64,000 bases of DNA from Streptomyces sp. DG1A-41. GTDB lineage: Bacteria; Actinomycetota; Actinomycetes; Streptomycetales; Streptomycetaceae. The stretch spans positions 5,789,001 through 5,853,000 of the forward strand of contig NZ_CP146350.1 in NCBI RefSeq assembly GCF_037055355.1. The letters are read 5' to 3'. A program made the translations under genes and the position numbers. Positions 8,589 to 16,938 of the stretch are shown piece after piece (the stretch's first letter is position 1; the number at the start of each line of letters is the position of its first letter). Under the pieces are notes generated by a model. It was not told the origin of the DNA, did no database searches, and was given only the letters and a program-made list of their open reading frames with translations.

Positions 8589-8632
8589 GCGGGACTGGAG
8601 GGCCGGGGGGTCCGTCCAGTCCCGCATTTTTT
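8589..8632. terminator. Terminator after sigQ
   Basis: An 11-bp perfect stem (8589-8599 with 8615-8625) followed by ATTTTTT. It separates sigQ from the convergent kinase gene. The 110 bases before it hold three imperfect copies of a CACGGGGGA motif and no gene. Confidence 0.85.
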
Positions 8633-8638
8633 CGCTGC

Positions 8639-9298
8639 CTAGGCCGCCGTACCGAGACTCGCGCACCGGCCCGCCGCCGCGGCCGCCAGCCGGCCCATCG
8701 CCTCGTCGCGGTCGCAGGCGTACGCGCCCAGCGCCGTCTGACGGGCGACGATCGAGCGCTCCTGACGCATCAGGCGCCAACCGCGGCGCAGCAGGAACGG
8801 CACCGACTTGCGGCCCTCCTTCAGATCCCGCAGGAAGCGGCGGCGGAACGTCTTCACCGGGCCGCGGCTCAGGCACAGCGCGTCGGCGAGGACGCCGAGC
8901 TCCCGGCAGCGCGTGACGATCTCCGCGGCGAAGATGCCCTCCGCGATGAACAGCGGGGTCCGCCCGATGTCCACCGTCTCCGTGCCGGTGCGGGCGCTCA
9001 GCGCGATGTCGTAGACGGGGACGTCCGTACGGCCCGTGCGGCACAGCCGGGTGATCGCGGCTATGGCAGTGTCCGCGTCCCACGACTCCGGATGGTCCCA
9101 GTCGATGTCCGAACTCCCCGCCACCAGCGGCAGCGTCGGGTCGTCGCCCTCCTTGTAGAAGTCGTCGAGCCGCAGCACCGGGAGGCCGGAGCGGGCCGCG
9201 AGGAGGGACTTGCCGGAGCCGGAGGGGCCGCAGAGCAGCACGACTCGCGTCGGTAGGGGCAGAGGGGAACTCACGGGACACCAGTGTGACGCATCCAT
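8639..9298 (-). CDS. P-loop kinase, uridine-kinase-like
   Basis: A 219-residue nucleotide-binding protein. Walker A is GPSGSGKS (about residues 24-31), followed by LRLDDFYKEGDDP and DWDHPESWD, the signature pair of uridine/phosphoribulokinase-type kinases, and LFIAEGIFAAEI. It probably phosphorylates a nucleoside or similar small molecule. Whether it is a true uridine kinase cannot be settled from sequence alone. ATG 9298 is used; GTG 9274 and GTG 9343 are in frame and no good ribosome-binding sequence decides between them. Confidence 0.85.
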   Translation of the reverse strand: MDASHWCPVSSPLPLPTRVVLLCGPSGSGKSLLAARSGLPVLRLDDFYKEGDDPTLPLVAGSSDIDWDHPESWDADTAIAAITRLCRTGRTDVPVYDIALSARTGTETVDIGRTPLFIAEGIFAAEIVTRCRELGVLADALCLSRGPVKTFRRRFLRDLKEGRKSVPFLLRRGWRLMRQERSIVARQTALGAYACDRDEAMGRLAAAAAGRCASLGTAA

Positions 9299-9482
9299 CG
9301 GGGGCCGTACGACCCCGCAGGGCGCCTTTGATGCGCGCGTCACATCTCAACTGCTCTTTGTGTCGCATCGATTACCCAGAGTGCCGGTAGGCGGTAGCGA
9401 TGGCCCGGCTCTCAAAGTCGACGCGCTCGACAACGGTGTCGGCACCCAGCTCGCCGATTTCAAGCCGATGACGCCCCAGGCG

Positions 9483-11024
9483 CTACCGGCCCCGCAGCGG
9501 GACCTCCCGGACCAGCCAGGACACCGCGAACGCCACGGCGCACAGTGCGGCCGTGCCGAGCGCGACTCCGTGCAGCCCGTCCACCACGCCCGTCCGGAAG
9601 GCGTGCCGGACCGGTTCCGGCAGGTCGCGCAGCAGCTCGGGGGTGAGCTCGCCGCCGGTCAGCCGCGCGCCGTCGGCACCGAGCCGGTCCGTGACGACGT
9701 CGGTGAGCCGTCCCGTGTAGACGGAGCCGAGGACGGCGACACCGAGCGAGCCGCCGATGGTGCGCAGCAGCGTCTGGGTGCCACTGGCCGCACCCATGTC
9801 GCGCGGTTCCGCGCTGTTCATCGTGATGAGCATCGTCGGTTGCATCAGGCAGCCGATGCCCACGCCGAGCAGCAGCGTCAGGCCGGAGGCCACGGGCGTC
9901 GACGTGCTGGTGCCGAGGGTCAGCAGGGCCAGCGCCCCGGCCGCGGCCAGCGCGCCGCCCGCGATGGGGTAGAGGCGGTAGTGGCCGCCTTCGGCGACCC
10001 GGCGGCCGATGACGAGCTGGGCGCCCATCATGCCCAGCATCAACGGGAGCAGCAGCATCCCGCTCTCGGTGGACGACATGTCCCGCACGAACTGCATGTA
10101 CTGCGGCAGATAGCTCGCCGCCGCCAGCATGGCCGCGCCGGTGACAAAGCTGAGGATCTGCGCCACGGTGAAGTTGCGGTCGCGGAACAGCCGGGGCGGG
10201 ATCACCGGTTCCAGGGCGCGCCGCTCGACCCGCACGAAGGCGGCAAGCGCGATGGCGGAGGCCACGGCGAGCCCGATGACCTGCGGTGACGACCAGGCGT
10301 ACGTCGTCCCGGCCCAACTCCCCAGCAGCGTCAGGGCGAGGATCGCGCCGGTCAGCAGCCCGGCGCCGGCGAGGTCGATGCGCGGCTCGGTGCGGGTGGC
10401 GCGCAGCCGCACCCCGAAGCCGATGAGGACGAGCGCCACGGCGCCGACCGGAACGTTGACGTAGAACACCCAGCGCCAGTCGAGCTGGTCGGTGAGGAAG
10501 CCGCCGACCAGTGGGCCGCCGATCATCGCGGCGGGCAGCAGTATCCCGATCAGCGACTGGGCGCGCCCGGCCTCCGCCGGGGTGAGCAGCGTGCCGATGA
10601 GCGCGAGCGCTCCCACGAACAGCCCGCCCGCGCCGATCCCCTGAAGGGCGCGGAAGGCGATCAACTGGCCCATGTCCTGGGCGATTCCGCACAGCACGGA
10701 GCCGATGAGGAACACGGTGATGGAGGTGAGGTAGCCGTACTTGTGGCCGTACAGGTCGCCGAGTTTGCCCCAGATGGGCGTGGTGACGGCGGTGGTGAGC
10801 AGGTAGGCCGTGATCACCCAGGACAGGTGGTCCAGGCCGCCCAGGTCTCCGACGATGGTGGGCAGTGCGGTGCCGACGACGGTTCCGTCGAGCGTGGCGA
10901 GCACGATGCCGAGCAGCAGGCCGAGGACGACGAGCCGGGAGGGCGGGGCGTCCGGCCGGGCCGGGTCCGCTGTGGTGCCCGCAGGTGAGTCCATGGCCTC
11001 CTCGGGCCGGGCCCCGGCCGTCAT
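9483..11024 (-). CDS. MFS efflux transporter (DHA2, 14-helix type)
   Basis: A 513-residue drug:proton antiporter of the EmrB/QacA class. It shows motif VLATLDGTVVGTALPTIVGDL in helix 1, the loop motif WGKLGDLYGHKYGY after helix 2, and about 14 hydrophobic segments. An extracytoplasmic loop lies near the C-terminus (VVTDRLGADGARLTGGELT). ATG 11024 overlaps the stop of the flavin reductase gene (ATGA), so the two are coupled. Export substrate is unknown; control by the divergent TetR protein is likely. Confidence 0.93.
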   Translation of the reverse strand: MTAGARPEEAMDSPAGTTADPARPDAPPSRLVVLGLLLGIVLATLDGTVVGTALPTIVGDLGGLDHLSWVITAYLLTTAVTTPIWGKLGDLYGHKYGYLTSITVFLIGSVLCGIAQDMGQLIAFRALQGIGAGGLFVGALALIGTLLTPAEAGRAQSLIGILLPAAMIGGPLVGGFLTDQLDWRWVFYVNVPVGAVALVLIGFGVRLRATRTEPRIDLAGAGLLTGAILALTLLGSWAGTTYAWSSPQVIGLAVASAIALAAFVRVERRALEPVIPPRLFRDRNFTVAQILSFVTGAAMLAAASYLPQYMQFVRDMSSTESGMLLLPLMLGMMGAQLVIGRRVAEGGHYRLYPIAGGALAAAGALALLTLGTSTSTPVASGLTLLLGVGIGCLMQPTMLITMNSAEPRDMGAASGTQTLLRTIGGSLGVAVLGSVYTGRLTDVVTDRLGADGARLTGGELTPELLRDLPEPVRHAFRTGVVDGLHGVALGTAALCAVAFAVSWLVREVPLRGR

Positions 11025-11617
11025 GCGACGTAGCCGCGGACGGACTTGGCGTCCCGTAGGGCGTGGCCCCACCAGGCGAGCTGGTCGAGCAGGGCCTTCG
11101 CGGCCGTGTCGGCGGCGGGGTCGGTGCAGTTGCCGTCCGCGTCGAAGCGGCCCCACGCGTCGTGGAGGCTGACGGTGTTGCGAATGGTCATGGCGTTCAG
11201 CTCGGCCATGACGACCCGCAGCTGTTCCACGGCGCGCAGACCGCCGGACAGGCCGCCGTACGAGACGAAGCCGACGGGCTTGCCGTGCCACTCCTCGTTG
11301 TGCCAGTCGATGGCGTTCTTCAGGGACGCCGGGAAGCTGTGGTTGTACTCGGGCGTGACGAGGACGAAGGCGTCGGCCTCTGCGAGCCGCGGTGACACGC
11401 GGGCCAACCGCTCCTCGGTGCCGGGTGGAGGCTGCTGGCCGAACGCCGGGAACACCGTCGGGAGCGGTGTCTCCGCCAGGTCCACGACGTCGGCGTGCAG
11501 ATCGTCGCGCTGGTCGAGGTGGCCGGTCAGCCACTTCGTCACGACGGGCGCGAAACGTCCCTCACGTGTCGAGCCGACGAGGACGGCGACGCGGAGGGGT
11601 GGGGTGGTGGTGGGCAT
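11021..11617 (-). CDS. NADPH-dependent FMN reductase-like flavoprotein
   Basis: A 198-residue flavodoxin-fold protein. The FMN phosphate loop is GSTREGRFAP (about 14-23), and the second flavin contact is TPEYNHSFPASLKNAIDW with its usual S/YGGLSGG loop. ATG 11617 follows GGGGAGACCC. Members reduce flavins, azo dyes, quinones or chromate using NAD(P)H. It is first in a two-gene unit with the MFS pump, which suggests detoxification of an aromatic or quinone-like compound. Confidence 0.9.
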   Translation of the reverse strand: MPTTTPPLRVAVLVGSTREGRFAPVVTKWLTGHLDQRDDLHADVVDLAETPLPTVFPAFGQQPPPGTEERLARVSPRLAEADAFVLVTPEYNHSFPASLKNAIDWHNEEWHGKPVGFVSYGGLSGGLRAVEQLRVVMAELNAMTIRNTVSLHDAWGRFDADGNCTDPAADTAAKALLDQLAWWGHALRDAKSVRGYVA

Positions 11618-11659
11618 GGGTCTCCCCTGGTGGTGTACGACGTATCTCGGTGCGTACAA

Positions 11660-11679
11660 CGTACACATCAATGTGTACG
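11660..11679. promoter_or_regulatory. Putative TetR operator
   Basis: The inverted repeat CGTACACAT-CA-ATGTGTACG (9-bp perfect arms) lies in the 114-base spacer between the flavin reductase/pump unit and the TetR gene. A further half-site-like GTGTACGA is at 11633. The position between divergent promoters is the usual one for a TetR repressor. Confidence 0.7.
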
Positions 11680-11731
11680 ACGTCTACTGGCGATACGCTG
11701 TACACGACAGTCGAGGGAGAGGAGCCGGGTC

Positions 11732-12475
11732 ATGCCGGTCGCGAAGCAGGAGGGCCAAGAGAGCGGGACCGAGGCACCTTCTCTCTGGGAGCGCATGGAG
11801 CGGTCCGCCCCGGCGCCCCGCGCCTCGCTGACCCTGGAGCGGATCGCCGCCGCCGCGGTCGAGATCGCCGACGAGGAGGGCGGCGCCGCCGTCACCATGC
11901 GCCGCCTCGCGACGAAGCTCGGCGTCGCCCCCATGGCGGCCTATCGGCACGTCGACGGCAAGGACGACCTCTGGGCGCTCATGATCGACCGGGTGTCCCG
12001 GGAGCTGACCGTGCCGGACGGGACGACGGACTGGCGGGAGGTGCTGCGCTCATACGCCCTCCAGGCGCGGGAGCTGATGCTCGCCCACCCGTGGATGGCG
12101 GCCATGCCCACCCCGGTGATCATGCTGACGCCGTCGCGCATGGCCGTGGCGGACCGGCAGTTGGCCGCGCTCGCCGCCTGCGGCCTGGACGCCGACTCGG
12201 TGATGGCCGCCTTGCGGACCGTCACCTCCTTCGTGCACGGTTCGGCCCAGACCGAGATCGGCCTGCGGGAGTACCAGGAACGCCACGGATGGACCAGCGG
12301 CGACGAGACGCGTCAGGCGCTCGCCCCGCAGATGCGCTACCTGATGAGCACGGGCCGATACCCGGCATTCGAGCAGTACCTCCTCAACGCGTCCCGCAAG
12401 GACGACCGGGCTTGGGAGTTCGTTTTCGGCCTCGACTGCGTGCTCGACGGCATCGCACAGAGGCTCGGCATCTGA
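11732..12475 (+). CDS. TetR-family repressor
   Basis: A 247-residue regulator. The N-terminal helix-turn-helix (about 31-78) reads TLERIAAAAVEIADEEGGAAVTMRRLATKLGVAPMAAYRHVDGKDDL, typical of the branch related to TetR itself, and the C-terminal ligand domain matches that branch (LMLAHPWMAAMP, with FVHGSAQTE). ATG 11732 has GAGAGGAG 8 bases upstream. It is divergent from the flavin reductase and MFS pump and probably represses them through the palindrome at 11660-11679. The inducer is unknown. Confidence 0.9.
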   Translation: MPVAKQEGQESGTEAPSLWERMERSAPAPRASLTLERIAAAAVEIADEEGGAAVTMRRLATKLGVAPMAAYRHVDGKDDLWALMIDRVSRELTVPDGTTDWREVLRSYALQARELMLAHPWMAAMPTPVIMLTPSRMAVADRQLAALAACGLDADSVMAALRTVTSFVHGSAQTEIGLREYQERHGWTSGDETRQALAPQMRYLMSTGRYPAFEQYLLNASRKDDRAWEFVFGLDCVLDGIAQRLGI

Positions 12476-12498
12476 CCGGGAGGCGTGCGCGCACGAGA

Positions 12499-12548
12499 GA
12501 AGCCCCGGCCCTCCCGGACGGAGAAGGGACGGGGCTTCCGCTGTGAGG
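12499..12548. terminator. Terminator between TetR and aldehyde dehydrogenase genes
   Basis: A 9-bp perfect outer stem (12499-12507 with 12540-12548) with further partial pairing inside, located between convergent genes. There is no T run, as often in Streptomyces. Confidence 0.7.
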
Positions 12549-12553
12549 GGTGC

Positions 12554-13465
12554 CTAGTACGAGGAACCCGACGCGCCCAGTGACCCCGTGGGGTGCCAGA
12601 CCGTTTTCGTCTCCAGGAACGCCGTCATGCGGTCGATGCCGGGAGTCTCCGCGTAATCCACAGGCTGTGGACGCAGGACGCGCTTGAGGTTGTCGGCCGC
12701 GGCGATCTCCAGTTCCTTCGCCAGGGTCTCGTCGGCGCCCGCGAGGTCGATCGCGTTGACGTCCTGGTGGGCTGCCAGCGGAGCCGCGATCTCCGCCGTG
12801 CGGCCCGAGAGGACGTTGACCACACCGCCGGGGACGTCGGAGGTGGCCAGGACCTCGGCGAGGGACAGGGCGGGGAGCGGGGACTTCTCGCTGGCCACCA
12901 CGACCGCCGTGTTGCCGGTGGCGATCACCGGGGCGACGACCGACACCAGGCCCAGGAAGGACGACTCCTGGGGCGCCAGGACCGCGACCACGCCCGTCGG
13001 CTCGGGGGAGGACAGGTTGAAGAACGGGCCCGCGACCGGGTTGCCGCCGCCGACCACCTGGGCGATCTTGTCGGTCCAGCCCGCGTACCAGACCCAACGG
13101 TCGATCGTGGCGTCCACGACCGCCGCCGCCTTGGACTTCGACAGGCCCTCGGCGTCGGCCACCTCACGCGTGAACTGGTCGCGGCGGCCCTCCAGCATCT
13201 CCGCGACGCGGTAGAGGACCTGGCCGCGGTTGTACGCCGTCGCGCCGGACCAGCCGCCGAACGCCTTGCGGGCGGCCACTACGGCGTCACGGGCGTCCTT
13301 GCGGGAGGACAGGGGCGCGTTCGCCAGCCACTTGCCCTTGCCCGCCGCGTCAGCGGCTGATGTCTTCGTGGTCACCTCGTACACCCGGCCGCTCTCGGAA
13401 CGCGGGAACTTGCCGCCCACGTACAGCTTGTAGGTCTTGAGGACACTGAGTCGCGAGTCAGACAT
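12554..13465 (-). CDS. Half-length aldehyde dehydrogenase-family protein
   Basis: A 303-residue protein covering only the N-terminal NAD-binding half of the aldehyde dehydrogenase fold (normal members are about 480-500). It has KLYVGGKFPRSESGRVY, ARKAFGGWSGATAYNRGQVLYR, and a Rossmann-like part GVVAVLAPQESSFLGLVSVVAPVIATGNTAVV. The usual PWNFP motif is lost (PQESS) and the catalytic Cys/Glu region is absent. It overlaps the full-length aldehyde dehydrogenase gene by 8 bases, so it is made from the same mRNA and may be a partner subunit rather than an enzyme. It shows no internal stop, so it is probably not a decaying gene. Confidence 0.82.
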   Translation of the reverse strand: MSDSRLSVLKTYKLYVGGKFPRSESGRVYEVTTKTSAADAAGKGKWLANAPLSSRKDARDAVVAARKAFGGWSGATAYNRGQVLYRVAEMLEGRRDQFTREVADAEGLSKSKAAAVVDATIDRWVWYAGWTDKIAQVVGGGNPVAGPFFNLSSPEPTGVVAVLAPQESSFLGLVSVVAPVIATGNTAVVVASEKSPLPALSLAEVLATSDVPGGVVNVLSGRTAEIAAPLAAHQDVNAIDLAGADETLAKELEIAAADNLKRVLRPQPVDYAETPGIDRMTAFLETKTVWHPTGSLGASGSSY

Positions 13466-14894
13466 CGAGGTACGCCTCCAGGCCGTGGCGGCCGCCCTCG
13501 CGGCCGAAGCCCGACTCCTTGTAGCCGCCGAACGGCGAGGTCGGGTCGAACTTGTTGAACGTGTTGGACCAGACGACGCCCGCGCGGAGCCTGTTCGCGA
13601 CCGCCAGGATGCGGGAGCCCTTCTCCGTCCAGATGCCGGCGGAGAGGCCGTACGGCGTGTTGTTGGCCTTGGCGACCGCCTCGTCCGGGGTGCGGAAGGT
13701 CAGGACCGACAGCACCGGGCCGAAGATCTCGTCCCGGGCGATGGTGTGCGCCTGGGTGACGTTCGTGAACAGCGTCGGGGCGAACCAGTAGCCGCTCTCC
13801 GGCAGTTCGCAGGCCGGGGACCAGCGCTCGGCGCCCTCCGCCTCGCCCTGCTCGACGAGGGAGGTGATGCGCGTGAGCTGTTCCTCGGAGTTGATCGCGC
13901 CGATGTCCGTGTTCTTGTCGAGCGGGTCGCCCAGGCGGAGCGTCGACAGGCGCCGCTTCAGGGACTCCAGGAGGTCCTCCTGGATCGACTCCTGGACCAG
14001 CAGGCGGCTGCCCGCGCAGCAGACCTGGCCCTGGTTGAAGAAGATGCCGTTCACGATGCCCTCGACGGCCTGGTCGATCGGGGCATCGTCGAAGACGATG
14101 TTGGCGCCCTTGCCGCCCAGTTCGAGCGTGACCTTCTTGCGGGTGCCGGCGACCGTGCGGGCGATCTCCTTGCCGACGGCCGTGGAGCCGGTGAAGGCGA
14201 CCTTGTTCACGTCCGGGTGGGCGACCAGCGCCGCGCCCGCGCCGCCGTAGCCCGGGAGGATGTTGACCACGCCCTTCGGCAGGCCCGCCTGGCGGCAGAT
14301 GTCCGCGAAGAAGAGCGCCGAGAGAGGCGTGGTCTCCGCCGGCTTCAGGACGACCGTGTTGCCGGTGGCGAGCGCGGGCGCGATCTTCCACGCCAGCATC
14401 AGCAGCGGGAAGTTCCAGGGGATGACCTGGCCCGCCACGCCCAGCGGCCGCGGGTTCGCGCCGAAGCCGGCGTGGTCGAGCTTGTCGGCCCAGCCCGCGT
14501 AGTAGAAGAAGTGCGCCGCGACCAGGGGAAGGTCCGCGTCGCGGGTCTCCTTGATCGGCTTGCCGTTGTCGAGGGTTTCGAGGACGGCGAGCTCGCGGGA
14601 GCGCTCCTGGATGATCCGCGCGATGCGGAACAGGTACTTGGCGCGCTCCGAGCCGGGCAGCGCCGACCACTTCTCGAAGGCCTTGCGGGCGGCCTGTACC
14701 GCGCGGTCGACGTCCGCCTCGCCGGCCTGGGCGACCTCGGAGAGCACCTCCTCGGTGCTCGGCGAGACCGTCTTGAAGACCTTGCCGTCGGCCGCCTCCA
14801 CGAACTCGCCGTCGATGAACAGGCCGTACGAGGGAGCGATGTCGACGATCGAGCGCGACTCGAGGGCCGGGGCGTATGCGAATACCGAAGCCAT
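13458..14894 (-). CDS. NAD-dependent aldehyde dehydrogenase
   Basis: A full-length 478-residue enzyme that oxidises an aldehyde to an acid. Motifs include PWNFPLLMLAWKIAPALATGN, the cofactor loop FTGSTAVGKEI, the general base in ELGGKGANIV, the nucleophile in FFNQGQVCCAGS, and EIFGPVLSV. Its ATG is 5 bases after the deoC stop and it overlaps the half-length paralogue by 8 bases. DeoC releases acetaldehyde, so this is the obvious candidate to convert it to acetate; the substrate is inferred from context. Confidence 0.9.
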   Translation of the reverse strand: MASVFAYAPALESRSIVDIAPSYGLFIDGEFVEAADGKVFKTVSPSTEEVLSEVAQAGEADVDRAVQAARKAFEKWSALPGSERAKYLFRIARIIQERSRELAVLETLDNGKPIKETRDADLPLVAAHFFYYAGWADKLDHAGFGANPRPLGVAGQVIPWNFPLLMLAWKIAPALATGNTVVLKPAETTPLSALFFADICRQAGLPKGVVNILPGYGGAGAALVAHPDVNKVAFTGSTAVGKEIARTVAGTRKKVTLELGGKGANIVFDDAPIDQAVEGIVNGIFFNQGQVCCAGSRLLVQESIQEDLLESLKRRLSTLRLGDPLDKNTDIGAINSEEQLTRITSLVEQGEAEGAERWSPACELPESGYWFAPTLFTNVTQAHTIARDEIFGPVLSVLTFRTPDEAVAKANNTPYGLSAGIWTEKGSRILAVANRLRAGVVWSNTFNKFDPTSPFGGYKESGFGREGGRHGLEAYLDV

Positions 14895-14899
14895 GGTGA

Positions 14900-15862
14900 T
14901 CAGTCCACCGTCACGTAGTCGGGGCCGGAGTAGCGGCCGGTGGCCAGCTTCTGGCGCTGCATCAGCAGGTCGTTCAGCAGCGACGAGGCGCCGAAGCGGA
15001 ACCAGTGGTTGTCCAGCCAGTCCTCGCCCGCGGTCTCGTTGACCAGGACGAGGAACTTGATGGCGTCCTTCGAGGTGCGGATGCCGCCGGCCGGCTTCAC
15101 GCCGACCTGGATGCCGGTCTGCGCGCGGAAGTCACGTACCGCCTCCAGCATGAGGAGCGTGTTCGCCGGGGTCGCGTTGACGGCGACCTTTCCGGTGGAC
15201 GTCTTGATGAAGTCCGCGCCCGCCAGCATCCCGAGCCAGCTCGCGCGGCGGATGTTGTCGTACGTCGACAGCTCGCCCGTCTCGAAGATGACCTTCAGGC
15301 GCGCGGACGTGCCGCAGGCCTCCTTCACGGCGGTGATCTCGTCGTACACCTTCAAGTATCGGCCCGAGAGGAACGCGCCGCGGTCGATGACCATGTCGAT
15401 CTCGTCGGCGCCCGCGGCGACGGCCTCGCGGACGTCGGCCAGCTTGACGGTGAGCGGCGCGCGCCCGGCCGGGAACGCCGTGGCGACGGAGGCGACCTTC
15501 ACGCCGGAGCCGGCGACTGCCTCCTTGGCCACGGCCACCATGTCGGGGTAGACGCAGACCGCCGCCGTCGTGGGCGCCGTACGGTCGGTCGGGTCGGGCC
15601 GGACCGCCTTCGCGCCGAGCGCCCGGACCTTGCCCGGGGTGTCCGCGCCTTCCAGCGTCGTCAGGTCGACCATCGAGATGGCGAGGTCGATGGCGTACGC
15701 CTTCGCGGTCGTCTTGATCGAACGGGTACCGAGCGAGGCCGCACGGCCCTCCAGCCCGACCGCGTCGACGCCGGGGAGCCCGTGGAGGAAGCGGCGCAGC
15801 GCGCTGTCGGACGCGATGACGTCCTTGAGGGGGTGAGCTGCGGTGAGTGCAGAACTGGGCAT
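14900..15862 (-). CDS. deoC: Deoxyribose-phosphate aldolase
   Basis: This enzyme cleaves 2-deoxyribose 5-phosphate to glyceraldehyde 3-phosphate and acetaldehyde, the last step of deoxynucleoside breakdown. It is a TIM-barrel class I aldolase, 320 residues from ATG 15862. Visible motifs are VCVYPDMV, the KVASVATAFPAGR strand, the LKVIFETGEL strand, the Schiff-base lysine strand FIKTSTGK, and GVKPAGGIRT. It is longer than the 220-250-residue E. coli-type enzymes and resembles the long form found in actinobacteria and animals. GTG 15868 is an alternative start. The operator CTACGCGCGTAG lies 19 bases upstream, and two aldehyde dehydrogenase genes follow in the same operon. Confidence 0.92.
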   Translation of the reverse strand: MPSSALTAAHPLKDVIASDSALRRFLHGLPGVDAVGLEGRAASLGTRSIKTTAKAYAIDLAISMVDLTTLEGADTPGKVRALGAKAVRPDPTDRTAPTTAAVCVYPDMVAVAKEAVAGSGVKVASVATAFPAGRAPLTVKLADVREAVAAGADEIDMVIDRGAFLSGRYLKVYDEITAVKEACGTSARLKVIFETGELSTYDNIRRASWLGMLAGADFIKTSTGKVAVNATPANTLLMLEAVRDFRAQTGIQVGVKPAGGIRTSKDAIKFLVLVNETAGEDWLDNHWFRFGASSLLNDLLMQRQKLATGRYSGPDYVTVD

Positions 15863-15881
15863 GGTCACCAGACGAGCATAT

Positions 15882-15893
15882 CTACGCGCGTAG
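15882..15893. promoter_or_regulatory. Putative nucleoside-regulon operator, copy 2 (before deoC)
   Basis: Perfect palindrome CTACGCGCGTAG, flanked by AT on the left, 19 bases upstream of the deoC ATG on the minus strand. It lies in the 102-base spacer shared with the PH-domain gene, so it could affect both. Confidence 0.7.
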
Positions 15894-15964
15894 CGGCTGT
15901 ACAGCCCCCGGCTTTGCTCGGGTGGGGTTGAGGTGGTCGGCAACAGGTCCGGCAGAATCGAGGC

Positions 15965-16669
15965 ATGACGAGCCCCGAACCCCAGTCACCAGCGCCGCAG
16001 CCTGCGGAGCCCGAGTCCGAGGACCGGGTGTACCGGTCGGTTCCGGCCATCGCCGGTGGCGTGCTGCTGCTTGCCGTCGCCGGGTGGCTCGGCATCGACG
16101 CGGTGATCTCGGGCGAGGGGCGTACGCCGTGGATGGCGCTCGCCGTGCTGATCCTGATCGTGCCGCTGGTCGTCGCCTTCACGCTGCGGCCCGCGGTGTA
16201 CGCGGGCGACGACCGGCTGCGCATCCGCAACCCGTTCCGCGTCATCGTGCTGCCCTGGGGGCGGATCGCCTCGCTGAAGTCCGCCTACACGAACGAGGTC
16301 CTCACCGAGTCCGGCGCGAAGTACCAGCTGTGGGCCGTGCCCGTCTCGCTGCGCGCCCGCAAGAAGGCCGCGCGGCGTGAGATGCGGGCGACCGCGCAGG
16401 CGCGGCGGGAGATGGGCCGGGACGAGGGGCGCGGCAGTGCGCTCGGGATGCGGGCGGGGCTGGGCGGCGGCCTCGGCGGCGGGCCCGCGTCCGACGGGCT
16501 CGTGCGGGCGGAGACCGACCGGATCATGGATGAGCTGCGGGGGCTGCACGAGGCGCGGCACCGGGCGGACACGGCGCAGGGGGAGGTGACCGTGCGGTGG
16601 GCCTACGAGGTGGTGGGGCCGGCGGTTGCGGGGGCGGTGTTGGTGGTGATTCTTCTGGTGGTGGGTTGA
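15965..16669 (+). CDS. Membrane protein with bacterial PH-like domain
   Basis: A 234-residue protein with a Pro/Glu-rich N-terminus, two transmembrane helices (about 28-44 and 54-74), a PH-like stretch (RPAVYAGDDRLRIRNPFRVIVLPWGRIASLKSAYTNEVLTESGAKYQLWAVPV) and a basic Arg/Ala-rich region. A third hydrophobic segment sits at the very C-terminus (about 213-233). Related actinobacterial PH-domain membrane proteins have no defined job. It is divergent from deoC and shares its operator region, but nothing in the protein points to nucleosides. Confidence 0.8.
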   Translation: MTSPEPQSPAPQPAEPESEDRVYRSVPAIAGGVLLLAVAGWLGIDAVISGEGRTPWMALAVLILIVPLVVAFTLRPAVYAGDDRLRIRNPFRVIVLPWGRIASLKSAYTNEVLTESGAKYQLWAVPVSLRARKKAARREMRATAQARREMGRDEGRGSALGMRAGLGGGLGGGPASDGLVRAETDRIMDELRGLHEARHRADTAQGEVTVRWAYEVVGPAVAGAVLVVILLVVG

Positions 16670-16938
16670 CCGCGTGGTAAGTCCGCCGGGTGGGGCGACC
16701 GGGCGTGGATGACCGGGTTGTGGAGGCGATCCCGGGCAGGGGCCCTCGGTCTTGTGGGGGCGGCCCTGGGGCGGGGCTCTTGGCTTCGGGGCGCTCGGCC
16801 CCAGGTTGAGCTCTTGGCTTCGGGGGGTGTCCGGCCCCGGGGCGGAGCCCTCGGCTCTGTGCGGGTGCCCGGCCCCGGGGCGGCGTGCTCGGCTTCGTCG
16901 GGGCCGGCTTGATCTCCGTGCCCGGGTTCGGCGTGCGG

